Origin: Undaria pinnatifida
Lineage: Eukaryota; Sar; Phaeophyceae; Laminariales; Alariaceae
Assembly: GCA_012845835.1 (NCBI GenBank)
Contig: JABAKD010000108.1
Span: 908,001 to 972,000, forward strand
DNA length: 64,000 bases
Reading direction: 5' to 3'
Position numbers and translations under genes: made by a program. The notes below the pieces were generated by a model that was not told where the DNA came from, made no database searches, and worked only from the letters and a program-made list of their open reading frames with translations. Of this stretch, positions 31,938-44,034 are shown piece after piece (the first letter of the stretch is position 1; each line of letters opens with the position of its first letter).

Positions 31938-34900
31938 ATGACGCCTTCCCGCAGGCTAGGCGTGGCCCTTGTTTGCGCGTGCACGACGACCGTGGGGCTC
32001 GCTTTCGTCCCCAACGTGGGAGCCGGATGCGCTGGCTTGCGACCACGGCAAAGCGTTGAAGCTCGTAATACTGCTGTCATTCCCGGCCCTCATCATAGCT
32101 CATTCGCTGGCGCGCCGATCATCCACGCCTCACAAGCGGCGGGTGCTAGGAGACGTGGGAAGTTCGCGAAGCGTGGACGGAACGGTCGAGGGAAGAGGTG
32201 AGGTTTTTAACATAGCAGTAAGGTTCGATTCGCAGTAAGCATGGACAGATCAGCGTAGTTTGCCGTGCTCATGCTGTCCTGTTGCGCGAGCCACCTGACC
32301 TCCAACCCTCAAACATTATGAATATCGTAGAAGATCATGAGGCGACGAGTACGTACGTAAGCTCGCACAGAACATTCTTGAATGCAAGGGGTGCGTATAT
32401 TTGAAGACTTCGCGCAAGAGGGGTCCTGACCTACCGTTTAGTGGTACTGCTACCTACTGAAAATGACCTCTGCATGGTGTGCCTGCGGTTGGCTCCCGGG
32501 GTTCAGCAGCGGAACTAACTTTTTTCACTTTGTCGCAATTGCATCCAGCATGCTCAGAAACTGACACGTCCGCGATCAACCAAGCAACAGACTTGGAATC
32601 ATGGAATAGTGTGACAATGCTTGATGCTACCTAGACTGTCTGCCCTGATGATGTGTCCCCGCAAGCAACAGCATGTCAGTGCGACGGATACTAGGCCACA
32701 GGGTTTAATGCATGTAACCAATGATATGCTCGATGCATTTCGCCCCAGCGCACAAATCTAGAACTGCTGTGCAACAGCAGCAAATGCTGCACGCCGCAGA
32801 ACGCCCACGCCGAGCCGCTATAGATAAAAATGCTGTGTCATCGGTTTGCTCTTGATATAATCGTCCCTCTGTCCTCCCACCTCCTGCAGCATGGAGATGC
32901 TCTTGGGATTCGACGATACCATCCTTGGGGTGGGTGCACCCGAGGTGTTCATCATCTTGGCGGTTGGATACTTCGTGCTTGGGCCGGTAGAGCTGTTCAA
33001 GCTCACCAAGCAGGCGGGGGTCTTGGTGGGGCAGCTGAGGGACATCGGCCTGGGGACTGCGACAAACCTCGGGAACATCATGGATGAGCAGGTATGATAC
33101 TACGGCTTGCCTTCTCTCGGTCAACTCTGTTTCGTAAATGATGCGTATGCTAGCGTTGGACTTGCTGATATGTACCGTAGGCCGTTGTTGCCTCAAGGTC
33201 ACCTTCAAGGTGCGGTGGTGGAAGAGCCTATCGACCACTATCCAAACGCTTCACTCTGCACGTGGCACACATTTCTGGCTAAGCTTTTTTCTGTTGGGCA
33301 TTGCAGTTTGTTTGCAAGCCGCATCTTCTTCCCCAGCGGACAGCTCAAGAGCTATTTGTAGCGTTTGAGGTGCGCCCTGCGCTGTTGCGTACAGGCTGCA
33401 ACTTACTTGCTCGCTCTCCTAGACCATCGACTAAAGCATGTCGCCCACGGCTTCCTGTTGGGTGCCGCTGTCTGCCTCGTTTGTTCCGTTCTTGCTGTTG
33501 TTGCCCTTGAAGATCAAGCAAGCGGAGCAGGTGGCGTCGGGGGAGAGGCCTCCGGGGTACTTCGATCCCGAGCAGGAGTATCCGGAAGGCGAAGAGGACG
33601 AGTTCGAAGAAGTTACCGTGAGTTCCGACCACCCTCAGCGCCGTTTCGTCTTGTCTGAGCAGGCATCCTACTACTTAGAGCATGTCACCATCGCGTTCTG
33701 CATCTCCATCTGGGCATCGCATCGTCATGGGTTGTTATCGATCGTAGCACCAACAGCTCAGGCAAAGGCAGTAGTGCTTGATATTGTGTCGGCTACTGTA
33801 TTATTAAGCGTGGTTCATGTGCCGTGCATGTGTTTTGTGGCCGCACTGGTCATCAAAAGTCCGCGACAGCACTTGAGGAATAGGGAAAATACTAAAAACT
33901 GGCTCTAGATTTGCATGAAACGCACGAAAGCATTCGTCTATGCTGAAGCTGGTGCAGACTCACCTCTATTAACAATTTGATCCTGGTCCAAAATAAAAAC
34001 GATTGCTGTAGCACTGTAGTTTAGGACATGGATCGTCTCACGCTTTCCAAGTTGCGGAATCCCTGTTTGGTATGTTTTCTGCGGGCCCCCCATAAGTCAA
34101 TGACGCCTCCCGAGACGCAAGACTCGAACTATTTTTTAGCTTCAAACATCAAACCACACTGATTCCAAGTAGTGTGTCACAAATTTGTTGGTGCAGTCCT
34201 AAAAGGAAGCCCGCTGTTGTCGACGCCAACAGCCAGCCAATCAGCTACGCTCAACCCCCACTCCCTTACCCATGCACGGCAGTTGGATGAGTATGGGCGC
34301 ATTGTTTACGATGACGCAGCGCCAGTGCCGAAGATCCCGGAGGAGGACCAGGCGCCGTTCTGGGACGGGTGGTCTACGGAAAAGATGGGACTCAACGGAG
34401 AGGAGGTAGGGCTATAATTTTCTGTACGTACAGGGTACGGCACGGCTTGTGCGTGTTCTTGGTCTGCTGGGTGCGATTTCCCCCGTTTTTTTTCGTGTTT
34501 TCCTGGTGTGATATTTTATCCCACTTCAAAATTCTGGGAGCCTGTCTTGCGACCCCGGGCTAGATTGTGACGATGAGTTAACGTGAAAACACCTACAACA
34601 ACAAAAACAACGGCAATGTCTGGTTGTGCTATGTATGCACGCGCGCGTGGAAATTACGCTGTCGGAGATGTCCGGCCGTGGTAATGATGCGGCTTTGTTT
34701 TTTTTTGCCGGGCCTGCGCTGTCTTGCTATTCCTGGGTGAGTGCTTGCTGATTCCGTGGTCGACTGCGGGCAGGGGGACACGAAGTGGATGCCTATGAAA
34801 TCGAGGTTTAAGTGATCGCAAACCTAATACGAATTGTCCTACCACGGGAGTCTACGTTTGGCAGGATAGGCTGGAAGATTGGCAATACCCCACAAGGGTA

Positions 34901-36458
34901 AGCGATGCCAATCTACCCACCCCTTCCTAAACTGCGTGGTATATAACTCTTTGTCGACGGGGGAGGGAATCGATCTTGACTATCTTTGCCATATCATACG
35001 CCTGCCCCCCCCCCACCTCCACTCCCTTTAATATTTATCGTTAATCAAGGGTCCGTTGAAGGAAGCGAGCAAGTTTGCCGAGCAGCTAAGCGGGGCCGTG
35101 AACAAGAAGGTGTTGGGTCTTGGCGACGGTGACGCGCCTGCCGACGCTGCAGACGTTGGGGCAGAGGCGTGGGAGGGAGCAGAGGCGGCTGCGGCTATGA
35201 CAGCCGGTGGGGCGGCCGGGGCGGCTGGGGCTGGAATAGCGAAGGAATGGAAAGCGCCCACCAACGAGCTGGGCATGGACCAGGAACTGGCCAACGATGT
35301 TCCTGCCGAGCTAAGCATCGACGAGCAGGTGCGTGACGTGGATGGTTAGCCCTTTAGCTCTTTTGCTGGTGTAGCTTGAAGACGATGAAGTCGATGAAGA
35401 CGGTAGCCTTGGGCTAAGGGTGAACACACGTGCTACGGTAGGGGTGCGGCTATTTGTTTCTGAGGTTCCTCAATTGAAGGGCTCCATACCCCACATTAAT
35501 ACTAACACTAACACTAACGCAAACTCAACCACAAACACAAGCACCAAGCTTGAGAGAATATGAAACTGCAATCAGATGAACAATCCAATCGCCTAGGTTT
35601 AAAACAATTTTGCGAAATAAGAGTGACTTTCCCACGATATTGGGTTAAGATGGGTTATAACCCCTCAAGAGCCTCAAATCCCTCCCCAAGCTAACTTGGT
35701 AATTTTGAAAAATAAAAAGGTTTCCAGTTGTGAAGGCGTTAAGGACCTCCGTCATTCTTATTTTTTTCTTGTCAAAAGTGCTACTCCTATCGTACCACGC
35801 GCCAGAGAATGCCACACGCCATTTTCAAGTAGTTTATCCCCTAACCCGTGCGTGCGGTTCTAAAGGGGACACGTCGTTAGCCTGTGCGGGCAGGACAAGG
35901 ACTGGACTCGCGTTCAGCCCTGCTGCAACTCTACTTTTAGTTTTAAACCAAAAACGATGTTGATGTTGATGCTGTATGTCATCAAAGGTTTGTCTATGAC
36001 GAATAGCATCCTAAATGGCGGTTAGTAAAACTAGGCTTTGGGTCTAGGTTTACGATGATGGGTAGGTAGCATCGTGTCTATGTGGTGATGATGAAGTAGC
36101 TTGCAAACTAGCTGTTGACCCAATCGTCCACTTTCTTCCGTGGCAGTTTGAACGACTGGACACCATCGCAGCTTTGGAGCAGGAGAGAGCGACGATGATG
36201 GAGCGGCTGGAAGCGAAAATCGAGGCAAAAATTGGCAACATAAAGAACGAGTTGCTTGAACTCGTTGACGAGGATTTCCAAGAAAAGAGGGCTAAAATCA
36301 ACCGCGACTTTGCGGCGAAGACAGAGGCAAAGGCGGCTGCGGCGGCCGCCGCCGCGGCTGCTACCGTGCCAGCAAGTCCGACCGAAGCGGTGAACAGAAC
36401 AACAACAGCGTCAACAACAACGACGGCAGCGGCGGGTCGTGTTAGGGAAGATCAATAG
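31938..36458 (+). CDS. TatA/TatB (Hcf106)-like protein with plastid leader (7 exons, 437 aa)
   Basis: Exons: 31938-32197, 32890-33091, 33337-33369, 33513-33617, 34283-34405, 35050-35328, 36147-36458; all joins are in frame. Residues 1-25 are a hydrophobic leader ending TTVGLAFVP, close to the ASAFAP motif of secondary plastids, and residues 26-87 are basic like a transit peptide. Residues 100-119 (GVGAPE, hydrophobic stretch, VLGP) and an amphipathic helix to about 150 match the Tat signature: a short membrane anchor, a GP hinge and an amphipathic helix. In this family such proteins bind or form the thylakoid twin-arginine translocation pore. Residues 166-334 are acidic, then Ala/Gly-rich. 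Residues 335-398 form a charged coiled coil, followed by poly-Ala and a Thr-rich tail. The extension is much longer than usual. An in-frame ATG at 31818 is possible, but 31938 gives the better leader. A different membrane-anchored coiled-coil protein remains an alternative. Confidence 0.78.
35645..35745 (+). repeat. Dispersed 90 bp repeat, copy 3 (intron 6 of the Tat-like gene)
   Basis: Matches 11815-11905 and 17795-17900: AACCCCTCAAGAGCCTC, CCCTCCCCAAG, AGGTTTCCAGTTGTGAAGGC. Confidence 0.6.
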
Positions 36459-38587
36459 CGGGCGCAAGTTGGGAAGGGTTGTGGGCACCAGTAGAGACCG
36501 AGGAGGTTTTGTAGAGGCCGAGGAGGTCTTGTGGCGGTGACGCGGGGGGGCGGTGCGCTCGGCTCGAGGGCCACATGTGTGTTGTAATTTGTCAACATGA
36601 TGGATACAGACAAAGAGCTAATGTTTTGTACCAGTATCTGGTATACAGAAGAGGTTGTGCGAGTAATGGAGGTAAGTGATGCAAGACTGCGAATAGATTA
36701 TGAGCAGGGCATTCTCCAGCATGCCATATGCGGAAGTGTCACATGGGTTTTACGGTAACGAGGGCTGATTTATGATGTTTTGTACGGTTCAGAATGTTGA
36801 GCCCAGAGTTTGGAGTATAATGGCAATGCTGCTACGTGTGGTATATTTATGTCGGTGAACACCTGCGTCAGGTACACGACCTGCGAGGCGGGGGTGATGG
36901 GGATGTAGTCCACCGTAAGCAGCGTTTTCGACGCAGGCGGTTCTATCGCCGGAAGTGGTTATCCATCTTGGTATGACCACTTGACGTTGCTGTGAATGTC
37001 TTACACACTATCCACGCTGACACAAGTGCTACGATAGAGACAGCATTTTTTTGGTCGAATTGTTAATGACCGACTCCGAAACAGGATACCTTCTCAGTGT
37101 CGCTGGCAGAGCATTTGTGGTGCTCGTTATATACCTAGCCGACGGGATGGTCCATCTGGCTGCGCTCAGTTTTCTCAATATGATCGTGTTTTGAGTAGTA
37201 CGAGGTAGTGAGCCATACAACTCCAAGTGGAAAGTGAGGAGCCCCTGGAACAATATCACCCTTATCTTAGTAGGTATGCGTCTGCAAACCTTTTGATTTC
37301 AAGAGACCACGATATTAGGGCAATATTCGTATGGGCCTGATTTGTTTTGGAGTTAGTTCGCATTGTCCTGCCGCTGAACATTAGTAGTACATTCCAAATT
37401 TGACGCTTGACCGATCGGTATGATAGCAGGTACCAGGTAGTTTTAACCTTAAGATAATATGTTAATCCTTTCGGACCGCGTCATTCCGATCGTTATTCTG
37501 GGACTTCTACCACACACAACGTCCCGATTTTATTTTGTGGGGAGTGAGGTGCCAATGTGTGCAAGGGTACCGTACAAGCACCTGTGGCTTTGCGAAAGAG
37601 CTTCGAGTACGTACATCGATCACACGTAAACACACGTAAAAACTGAGTGGACGTCACACAAACAAATGTAAAAGAACACAATCTATTATGTAGACCAGAC
37701 CTTTTGTATACGCGGCAGAAAAAAAGTACCGATCTATGGTTTCCCTCCGCATTCGACGTAGGAAGCGGGTACTATACGCCGATTCTGATGGCCACATGCC
37801 TCCCTCGCTTGCTCCGGCCTTTAGTGCCAAACGCCCATGCTCTGCTCAACACTCATTCTCCCGCTGTCATTATGGAGGCGAAAGCTGCAAAAAACAAAAC
37901 TATTGCTCATCGACGACACCTCTTAGGGGTGAGTAGAGCGAGTAAGGCCTGCTAAACCCTCCCATAGCTGAGGGGAGGGAGGAGGGTTGCTGCTACACAA
38001 ATCTTCCAAAGCTGTTTTTTTTCGTTCACGAGTTACATGCTTCCGTACCTACCGCCGGCTTTGGCGCATAACGCAAAGGCCGCTGTGTTGCAGTTATCAC
38101 GCGTGGCGTTGCCCTGCAAGGCTAGACAAATGCGACAGGCTTGTCGCCTACCAGGTATACATAAACCCACGCGTCACCAATAAAAAACGGCTCGACCAAC
38201 AAAAACAACCCGATTTTTGGTATCCTTCCCCCCAACGTCGCCCTGACAAATTCCTCTCCCGCAACTTGGCGCGTGCCTGGCGCATTACTAGCCAACCTAT
38301 AGCCTTAGGGCTTACTTCACACACAAAAGCACGGGACCGATACAAAACCTGCGAGACATGGACGTCTCTATCGCAACACAGGACATGACGATAAAACCAC
38401 AACACAACGTAAAGCTAGGTACAAAGCACATGATCGAAATAGCGTTGGGCGAGTAAGCGACGTGACACCCATGAGGCCCTTAAACCATCACCTACTAACA
38501 CGTACAAGCGCCACAACACTGCTGCCGCAACACTGTCGCACACGGAGAAATCAATCAATAGGCAGTCGTGCCTGTTCGACGAACGTG
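36459..38587. other. Spacer between convergent Tat-like and MED6 genes
   Basis: Apart from the exon-like block at 36863-36942, no coding exon is supported. Open frames at 37987-38388 (+) and 38148-38405 (-) overlap each other and show no family resemblance or splice context. Confidence 0.45.
36863..36942 (-). CDS. Isolated exon-like block, unknown gene
   Basis: On the minus strand a CGATAG acceptor is followed by 2 bases and 26 codons (residues SKTLLTVDYIPITPASQVVY in the middle), then CAG|GTGTTC as donor, closing in phase 0. Codon composition and the protein-like sequence suggest a real exon. No partner exon was found nearby and the gene cannot be identified. It may be a relic, or part of a gene whose other exons I missed. 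Confidence 0.35.
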
Positions 38588-41500
38588 TCATCGAACAAGC
38601 TTTGTTGGTTCCGCAGACGCTGCAGGCTTGCTACCCATCGCCACCGCCCCTGGCGGCTCGCTTTTTGCCTGTGCGGCGCTACCACCCTTCGCCCCCACGG
38701 CAGGGCTACTGGTTCTCGTACTCGTACTACCACTACTGGAAATTGTTGTGGCCGCAGAAACAACAGCCTTTCGCTTGACTCCTCGGGCACCGTCTCCATC
38801 TCCGTCAATGTACTTTCCCACCAGGCCCTGAAAAACAGAAAACATGCAGGCAACACATAAAGGGGGTGACAGTGCGATGTTCAAACATGAGGCAATAGCA
38901 CGCCGTATGGAATCCCACATTCAGTAGCACAAAGGGAAAACATATATCCCTGCCACTTTTCTTGGTATGTCATGCCACTTTCAATAGAATTGAAGGAAAA
39001 TCATAAAACACGACGTTTCAAGAGGCTAAGAAAGTGAGTAATCACCGAGCACCTGCTTCATAGGCAGACCCGTAGGGGGTAGGGGACACTCTGTGTCCCC
39101 GACCCTATAACTTAACAAGTGGCGTCGTCGGCAGGACTTGGCACATGATGGCATCCCCCTTTTGATAGTACACACGGAAAAACTACATCGAAGAAGTTTG
39201 TTATCGGTGCTACACGTGCGGGCCAGGCTGCGCCCATCGCAAAACGCTCCCCAACATACAGCAGCAGTAGTGGTCCCTCTATAATACCGGTATGTGCACT
39301 ATAGATGCACTACAGATGGAAATACCGGCAGTATAGCGGCAACTACTGTACTACTACTCCGCAAACTGTCATCACTGGCTGTTCCAATCTGTATCAAACG
39401 ATTTCACAGGCACCATAGCAGGCCACCGGCGCTATAGAGGAACCTCTACTGTAGCACGGGCTTGTACGGCGAATACCCACGGTGTCTAGAGGCAATATCC
39501 CGACGACGTTTCTTGACTGGTGCTTCTTCAATACGCGTGGGCCAGGCTGCGCTCGTCGCAAAACGACTCTTAACTGCAGGGCCGCCACCACCTAGACATA
39601 GCACGAGCTAATACAGCCAAAACACAGAACCCCATACCATTTCCACGTACTCTGGCCTCAAAACGTGGGTGCAGTGCTGACGGCGAAATCTGCGCACAGG
39701 CAGCACGGTGTTCCATACAACAAAAACACGCGCGGAGCTTTGGATACAGAACACGAATATGTACAAGGCCTATCATGGTATCTATATTTATATTAAAATG
39801 CGAACATATAATCTGGGACCCGCGTATGCACAGCTCGTTCCTCGCCGAGGGCACTACTCCTTACCCCTAACCCCCGCGCATACACAAAAACCCTCTTCAC
39901 GGCATTGGCCCACACAATCGCCACCGCTCTAATTATATCCTGGCCCCCACGTGCTGCAACAGAGAAGCTTGCAACAGTTCCCGACTTGGAAGTGTTACCA
40001 CCCACCATGAGGATGTTATCCATGGACAGCTTGAGCGCCGCCTTGGCATCCCCATCTTCGGCCGTAGCCTCAGCAGCTCCCGCCGCCTCCAGCTTCTCTT
40101 TGAGGGCTTTTGCGTCCTTTTGCCATGCCCAATCGTAGCCACCTGCCGAGTCGTTCAGCTCTGCCAACTTGGACAATTCCACTGGTTTGGTAAGTGTCGA
40201 GCGCCACAGAGTCGGGAGTGCAAGGAAACGATCCGGACAACAACCGCAGCAAGGGAAGACGGATGTGAGGCAAAATGTGTCGATTGCCGGCGTCCATGAC
40301 CCTTAACCGGCAGCCGCCAACGACCTTGACGGACATGTCGAAGACCTCGCCTAGAGTCGTCGAACTCGACGGACAGTCACCAAGGACCTCCCCACGCTAA
40401 AATAGCACATTAACTCTAGACAGGCGTTGACGGGTTAAAAACAGGCTTTACCGACACATTTGGTGCGAGGGGGTAGTTGAACCTGACCCGCTTCACCCTG
40501 CCATGCCTTACGGCGCCGCAAAATACCGCTTGAAATGAGCAAAAAGTGACGCACACAGTAGGCGGTCTCTGTCTCCGCGCGTAAGATAACATTAAGATAA
40601 CATATTATCCCCCCGCGACGAACTTGAGAGCTCATTGTTTCCCAAGCAATGGAGGCACACACAACAAAACTGGTGGCTTCTGAGGTTTCCATAAATTCGT
40701 ACACCCGAAAATGGTGGCTTTGGATATTCCCATAGCCTCATAGGTAGGCGTTTGCACTCTACCCGTAGTCTAGGAAATCACCCTCCAAAATCGTCCAAGG
40801 GGAAGGGAATACAGGTGTGATATGTTGCTAGTTATACAGTATGATTGATACCTTGACAGAATAGCCAACAACCACACCTGAGCAAAAAAACAATACCAGG
40901 TATATCGTAAGAGGAAGGTCTCACCAAAGGCGTTGTTGAGGTGGTGCGTGAACTTGTTGAGGCGGGACTTGATGAGCTTCTGCACTGTCGGAGTCTGGTA
41001 GATGACGCCCTCCATGATGTAGTAGATCGCCCGGACCTCAACGGAAGTCCTGCTCTTCCGCATTTGTTTCTGAAACAAAGTCGTCGCACAAGAAGCAAGT
41101 TCGTCTAGAAGCACTGCTTGTGAATTGTAAGCCCATGTGATTAAGCTGTTGCATAGCTATATGCACGCGATAAGGTAAAGGGTGAAATTGGGGGCGTCAT
41201 GCCAAATGTAGCACATCGTACTTGGCACGCAAAAAAAAGTAGTTTAATGTGATCAGCTGGTTTTGTTCAGTGGACTGCAAGCAGTGATGTAATCTCATAG
41301 GTCCCTCCGCCGCCGACAAGCGCAGCACAACATGGGCGTTGCGTACATGGCGCGGCCGATGGACGCAAAACGCTAGGAGGATGTTTCGCAAGTTCTGTTT
41401 CTGCTGTTTACACGACGAGGTTGCGACGGGGTTGCTTGGAGGGAACAGAGGCTTGAAGGCGCATTGATACAGAAAATAGACCGGGTTCGGGATTTCATAT

Positions 41501-43837
41501 TCGAATTGTTCAGTTATGAACCGGTTAGTTCTATAAGCAGCAACCTTATGCTAACCTTGATGACGAAAAGGCGGCGAGGTTGCGGACCGACTGGAGCAGG
41601 TTGGCCTGGTGGCAAGAAGGACATCTCTTCGGGCAGGTCTTCCAGCATGAACCTATCAATAAAAAAGGGACGTGATCGGTGGCCGGGTCAGGAGAAAGGA
41701 ATAGCCGTACATCGAGCGGTTGGCGACGGTTAGTGCTTTGTCTAAGCATACTGATTACTCCGTTTGGGATCGCGCCATCTCGAAGCTGAACAGCCAGCTG
41801 TGATATCAGTACGTTCTGTGCCCGCTGATTTACGTGTGTGGACTCGTCTTCAGACGCTTGCTCAGACAGAGGTAGCACTTGATATTATTCATTTTTTCTG
41901 TCTAAACGACGGGGCTCCATAACCTATTAATACTATTAATACAGTCGTCGGAATGCTATTCTGGTTTTGCAATATTACTCATATTAATATTACTGTACGT
42001 TGTATACCTAGACCATGGGATGGTTTGTTCATCACAAAAGCATTTTCGCTTTCATCAAAATCAGCTTTTGGGGTAAGAAAGGCTGAAAAACGATAAGAAA
42101 GGTCAAGAAAGGTCCTCAAGTGAGAAGTTGTATATAAACAACAATGGTTGGTGCACCTCTACCGTTCTGTTAGTATTAGTACTACTATTAGCAATAGTAC
42201 TATTACTAGCATGTGCTTTCATGGTACAACAGTACCAGGTATCAACACCAGGTATGTATCAGGTATGACAGCAGTGGTGGGGCTGCTGGGCACGTTACGT
42301 GCCGGCACTTCTGGCGACGAATATCCACCCTTCGGAAAACGTGCAGAGGCCCGGGCTCAAATAGCCAGTCAGCCGTGCGACAAGACGAGGTACCCACAAC
42401 GTCCCATGAGTCTCGTGCGTACTATCGATAGTCGTGTATATACATACTTAAAATCCTTGGCGAAGACCGAGAGCGAACTGGAAATCTGGAGTTTTGGTCC
42501 TTCATCTCGGCTCTCGGCCTCACACCGGGATCTGTTGAACCCCGATCTCGGGGCCGAAGAATTTAGTTCCCCGGCCTGAATCTGATAACCGAGACTAACA
42601 ACGAAAGGGAGGCTACGATTTTTCGCGTCGTTGCTGTGCTAACCACGGCGCATCTGAGAGGCAGTCGCACCGGGCAATACCCACAGGGCATAGAGCAAAG
42701 GATACCGCCGCCTGCCTCGTTTCGCCGAGCCGAGACGGGCCCATAGAAACCCACCTGTTTATTGTTGTGAAAGTGGAAATTCCACCACGTTATTTCTCGC
42801 TTTGCTGCTGTTCTACTGCATCACACATGGTCCTCCAGGCTCAGCACTACTTGTGGTAATCGCGGTACAACAGCAGCCGTGCTGTGATCTCTCTCCATTG
42901 TGATAGCCACCGACGGTGTTCCTGTGTTAATGTGTATGTTCGCCTCTGTACGCACCAGGCATATCCGTGGGGGGAGTGGGTGTTGTCACAAAAACAGTAT
43001 ACAGAAGCAGACAATAGTAGCTGCGGCACAATGCCACCCGTGCTTCAAGCTCTTGCCTTTGCGCCAGTACGTAGTCACGGTGAATGTGTGTGGTTGGTGC
43101 ACAGCAGGAGATCGAACCCCGGCAGCATTTTCACAACTATTAATAATACAAAACAATCAAACACACATCGTCGGACCTCATACCAGGTATACGAGGCGTA
43201 CAACAACAGTAGCAAAAGCAGTAGCTTATATACATATTATTGGAATGCCTACGTATGTTCCCCCTTTTCGACTTGCGACGCCCCGGGGATATCAAATCAA
43301 CCCCATCCCGCAGGGGAACCTTGTACTAAGTATCACAACATGCTCGTCAAAGGTACGAGTAAAAAAAAGGAAACGACACATTATTCGTTGCCTATCCGAA
43401 GCATGGCCGGTGCGGAGCCCTTGTCGTCGCATAAATAACTCCACCTTTCAAACCTAGTCTAAACTTACGACCCGCACGTTCCTTTCAAACAAGCCTACAA
43501 ACAGCAGCACAATTCGGCAACGGTCGGTACAAGACGAGCTGTGGATGCTTTAATGCTACAGTTTTCCCCAAGCCCAACGTTGGTTCGTCACCCTGTACAA
43601 CCCAACATGGACGTGTACTACAACAGTGACTCACTCGAGGCCGGTTAGGTTTAGGAGTCCCTCGCGAGGATCCACACCCTGCATCCTGCACTGCTCGTTG
43701 TTGCAAGCTTTGTCGTAGAAAGGACTCAGCGCAAAATAGTCCAAAGCATTTTCAGGACCAAGTCCCCACTGCTGCAACCACACCGGGTCAATGAACGAGA
43801 TGGACTCGGGATCTTCTGTTGCACCAGGAAACTCCAT
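38588..43837 (-). CDS. MED6: Mediator complex subunit 6 (5 exons, 286 aa)
   Basis: Exons: 43837-43635, 41652-41556, 41069-40925, 40181-40006, 38827-38588; phases agree at every join. MED6 is a head-module subunit of Mediator, which links transcription factors to RNA polymerase II in the nucleus. Family landmarks are clear: SISFIDPVWL, then NALDYFALSPFYDKACNNE (residues 31-49), NLTGLE (63-68), RRLFVIKKQMRKS (95-106), AIYYIMEGVIYQTP (114-127), and SRLNKFTHHLNNAF (135-148). Compared with animal and fungal MED6, a Pro/Gly-rich insert lies between the TGLE and LFVIK segments (about residues 75-94). The C-terminal 79 residues are low-complexity Ser/Ala/Lys with one basic patch (VKRK). Total length is close to the family norm of about 250. 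RPL13A starts 197 bp away on the other strand. Confidence 0.95.
39080..39140 (+). mobile_element. LTR-end and primer-binding-site remnant
   Basis: CTTAACA (39111-39117) is followed by AG and TGGCGTCGTCGGCAGGAC, the same LTR end plus primer-binding site as at 17.7 and 19.5 kb. Upstream, instead of the LTR body, is a hairpin GGGTAGGGGACAC-TCT-GTGTCCCCGACCC. It is a truncated or rearranged copy in an intron of MED6. Confidence 0.65.
39272..39444 (-). mobile_element. CTATAGTGCCGG-family inverted-repeat element
   Basis: Bounded by GGTCCCTCTATAATACCGG and CCGGCGCTATAGAGGAACC, an almost perfect terminal inverted repeat. The body is the reverse complement of 4949-5105 (for example TGGCTGTTCCAATCTG and CGATTTCACAGGCACCATAG). 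It is 173 bp, non-coding, and lies in intron 4 of MED6. Confidence 0.8.
41653..43634. other. MED6 intron 1 (2 kb)
   Basis: No repeat family stands out. Two overlapping forward ORFs of about 185 codons (42884-43457) are open in different frames at once and resemble nothing known to me, so I do not call them genes. Confidence 0.5.
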
Positions 43838-44034
43838 AGTGACCAGAACCCGCCCTGAAAATTGTGCTGTTGTGCGGTGTGATGCGTGCTGTCACACATA
43901 TCAACTTTCCTAAATTGGAGGTTTCCATGTCATGGAACGTGTTTTTACCGGAAATGCGGGGATGATTATGTGGATGGTTCGTGGTGGGGAGGAAGCTCCA
44001 CACACGTGATCCTAGGGCAAGGGTTACTGCCATC
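43838..44034. promoter_or_regulatory. Shared divergent promoter region, MED6 / RPL13A
   Basis: 197 bp lie between the ATGs of MED6 (minus) and RPL13A (plus). Both starts are supported by protein conservation, so this is a firm head-to-head pair. No TATA box is seen. The region must serve a very highly expressed ribosomal protein gene and a modestly expressed Mediator gene. Confidence 0.75.

Noticed and set aside
32705-33238. 177-codon minus-strand ORF
   Set aside because: It is the antisense shadow of exon 2 of the Tat-like gene, whose plus-strand exon has matching splice sites and phase.
42884-43457. Two overlapping ORFs of about 185 codons in MED6 intron 1
   Set aside because: Both are open in different frames, have random-looking composition and lie inside a well-supported intron.
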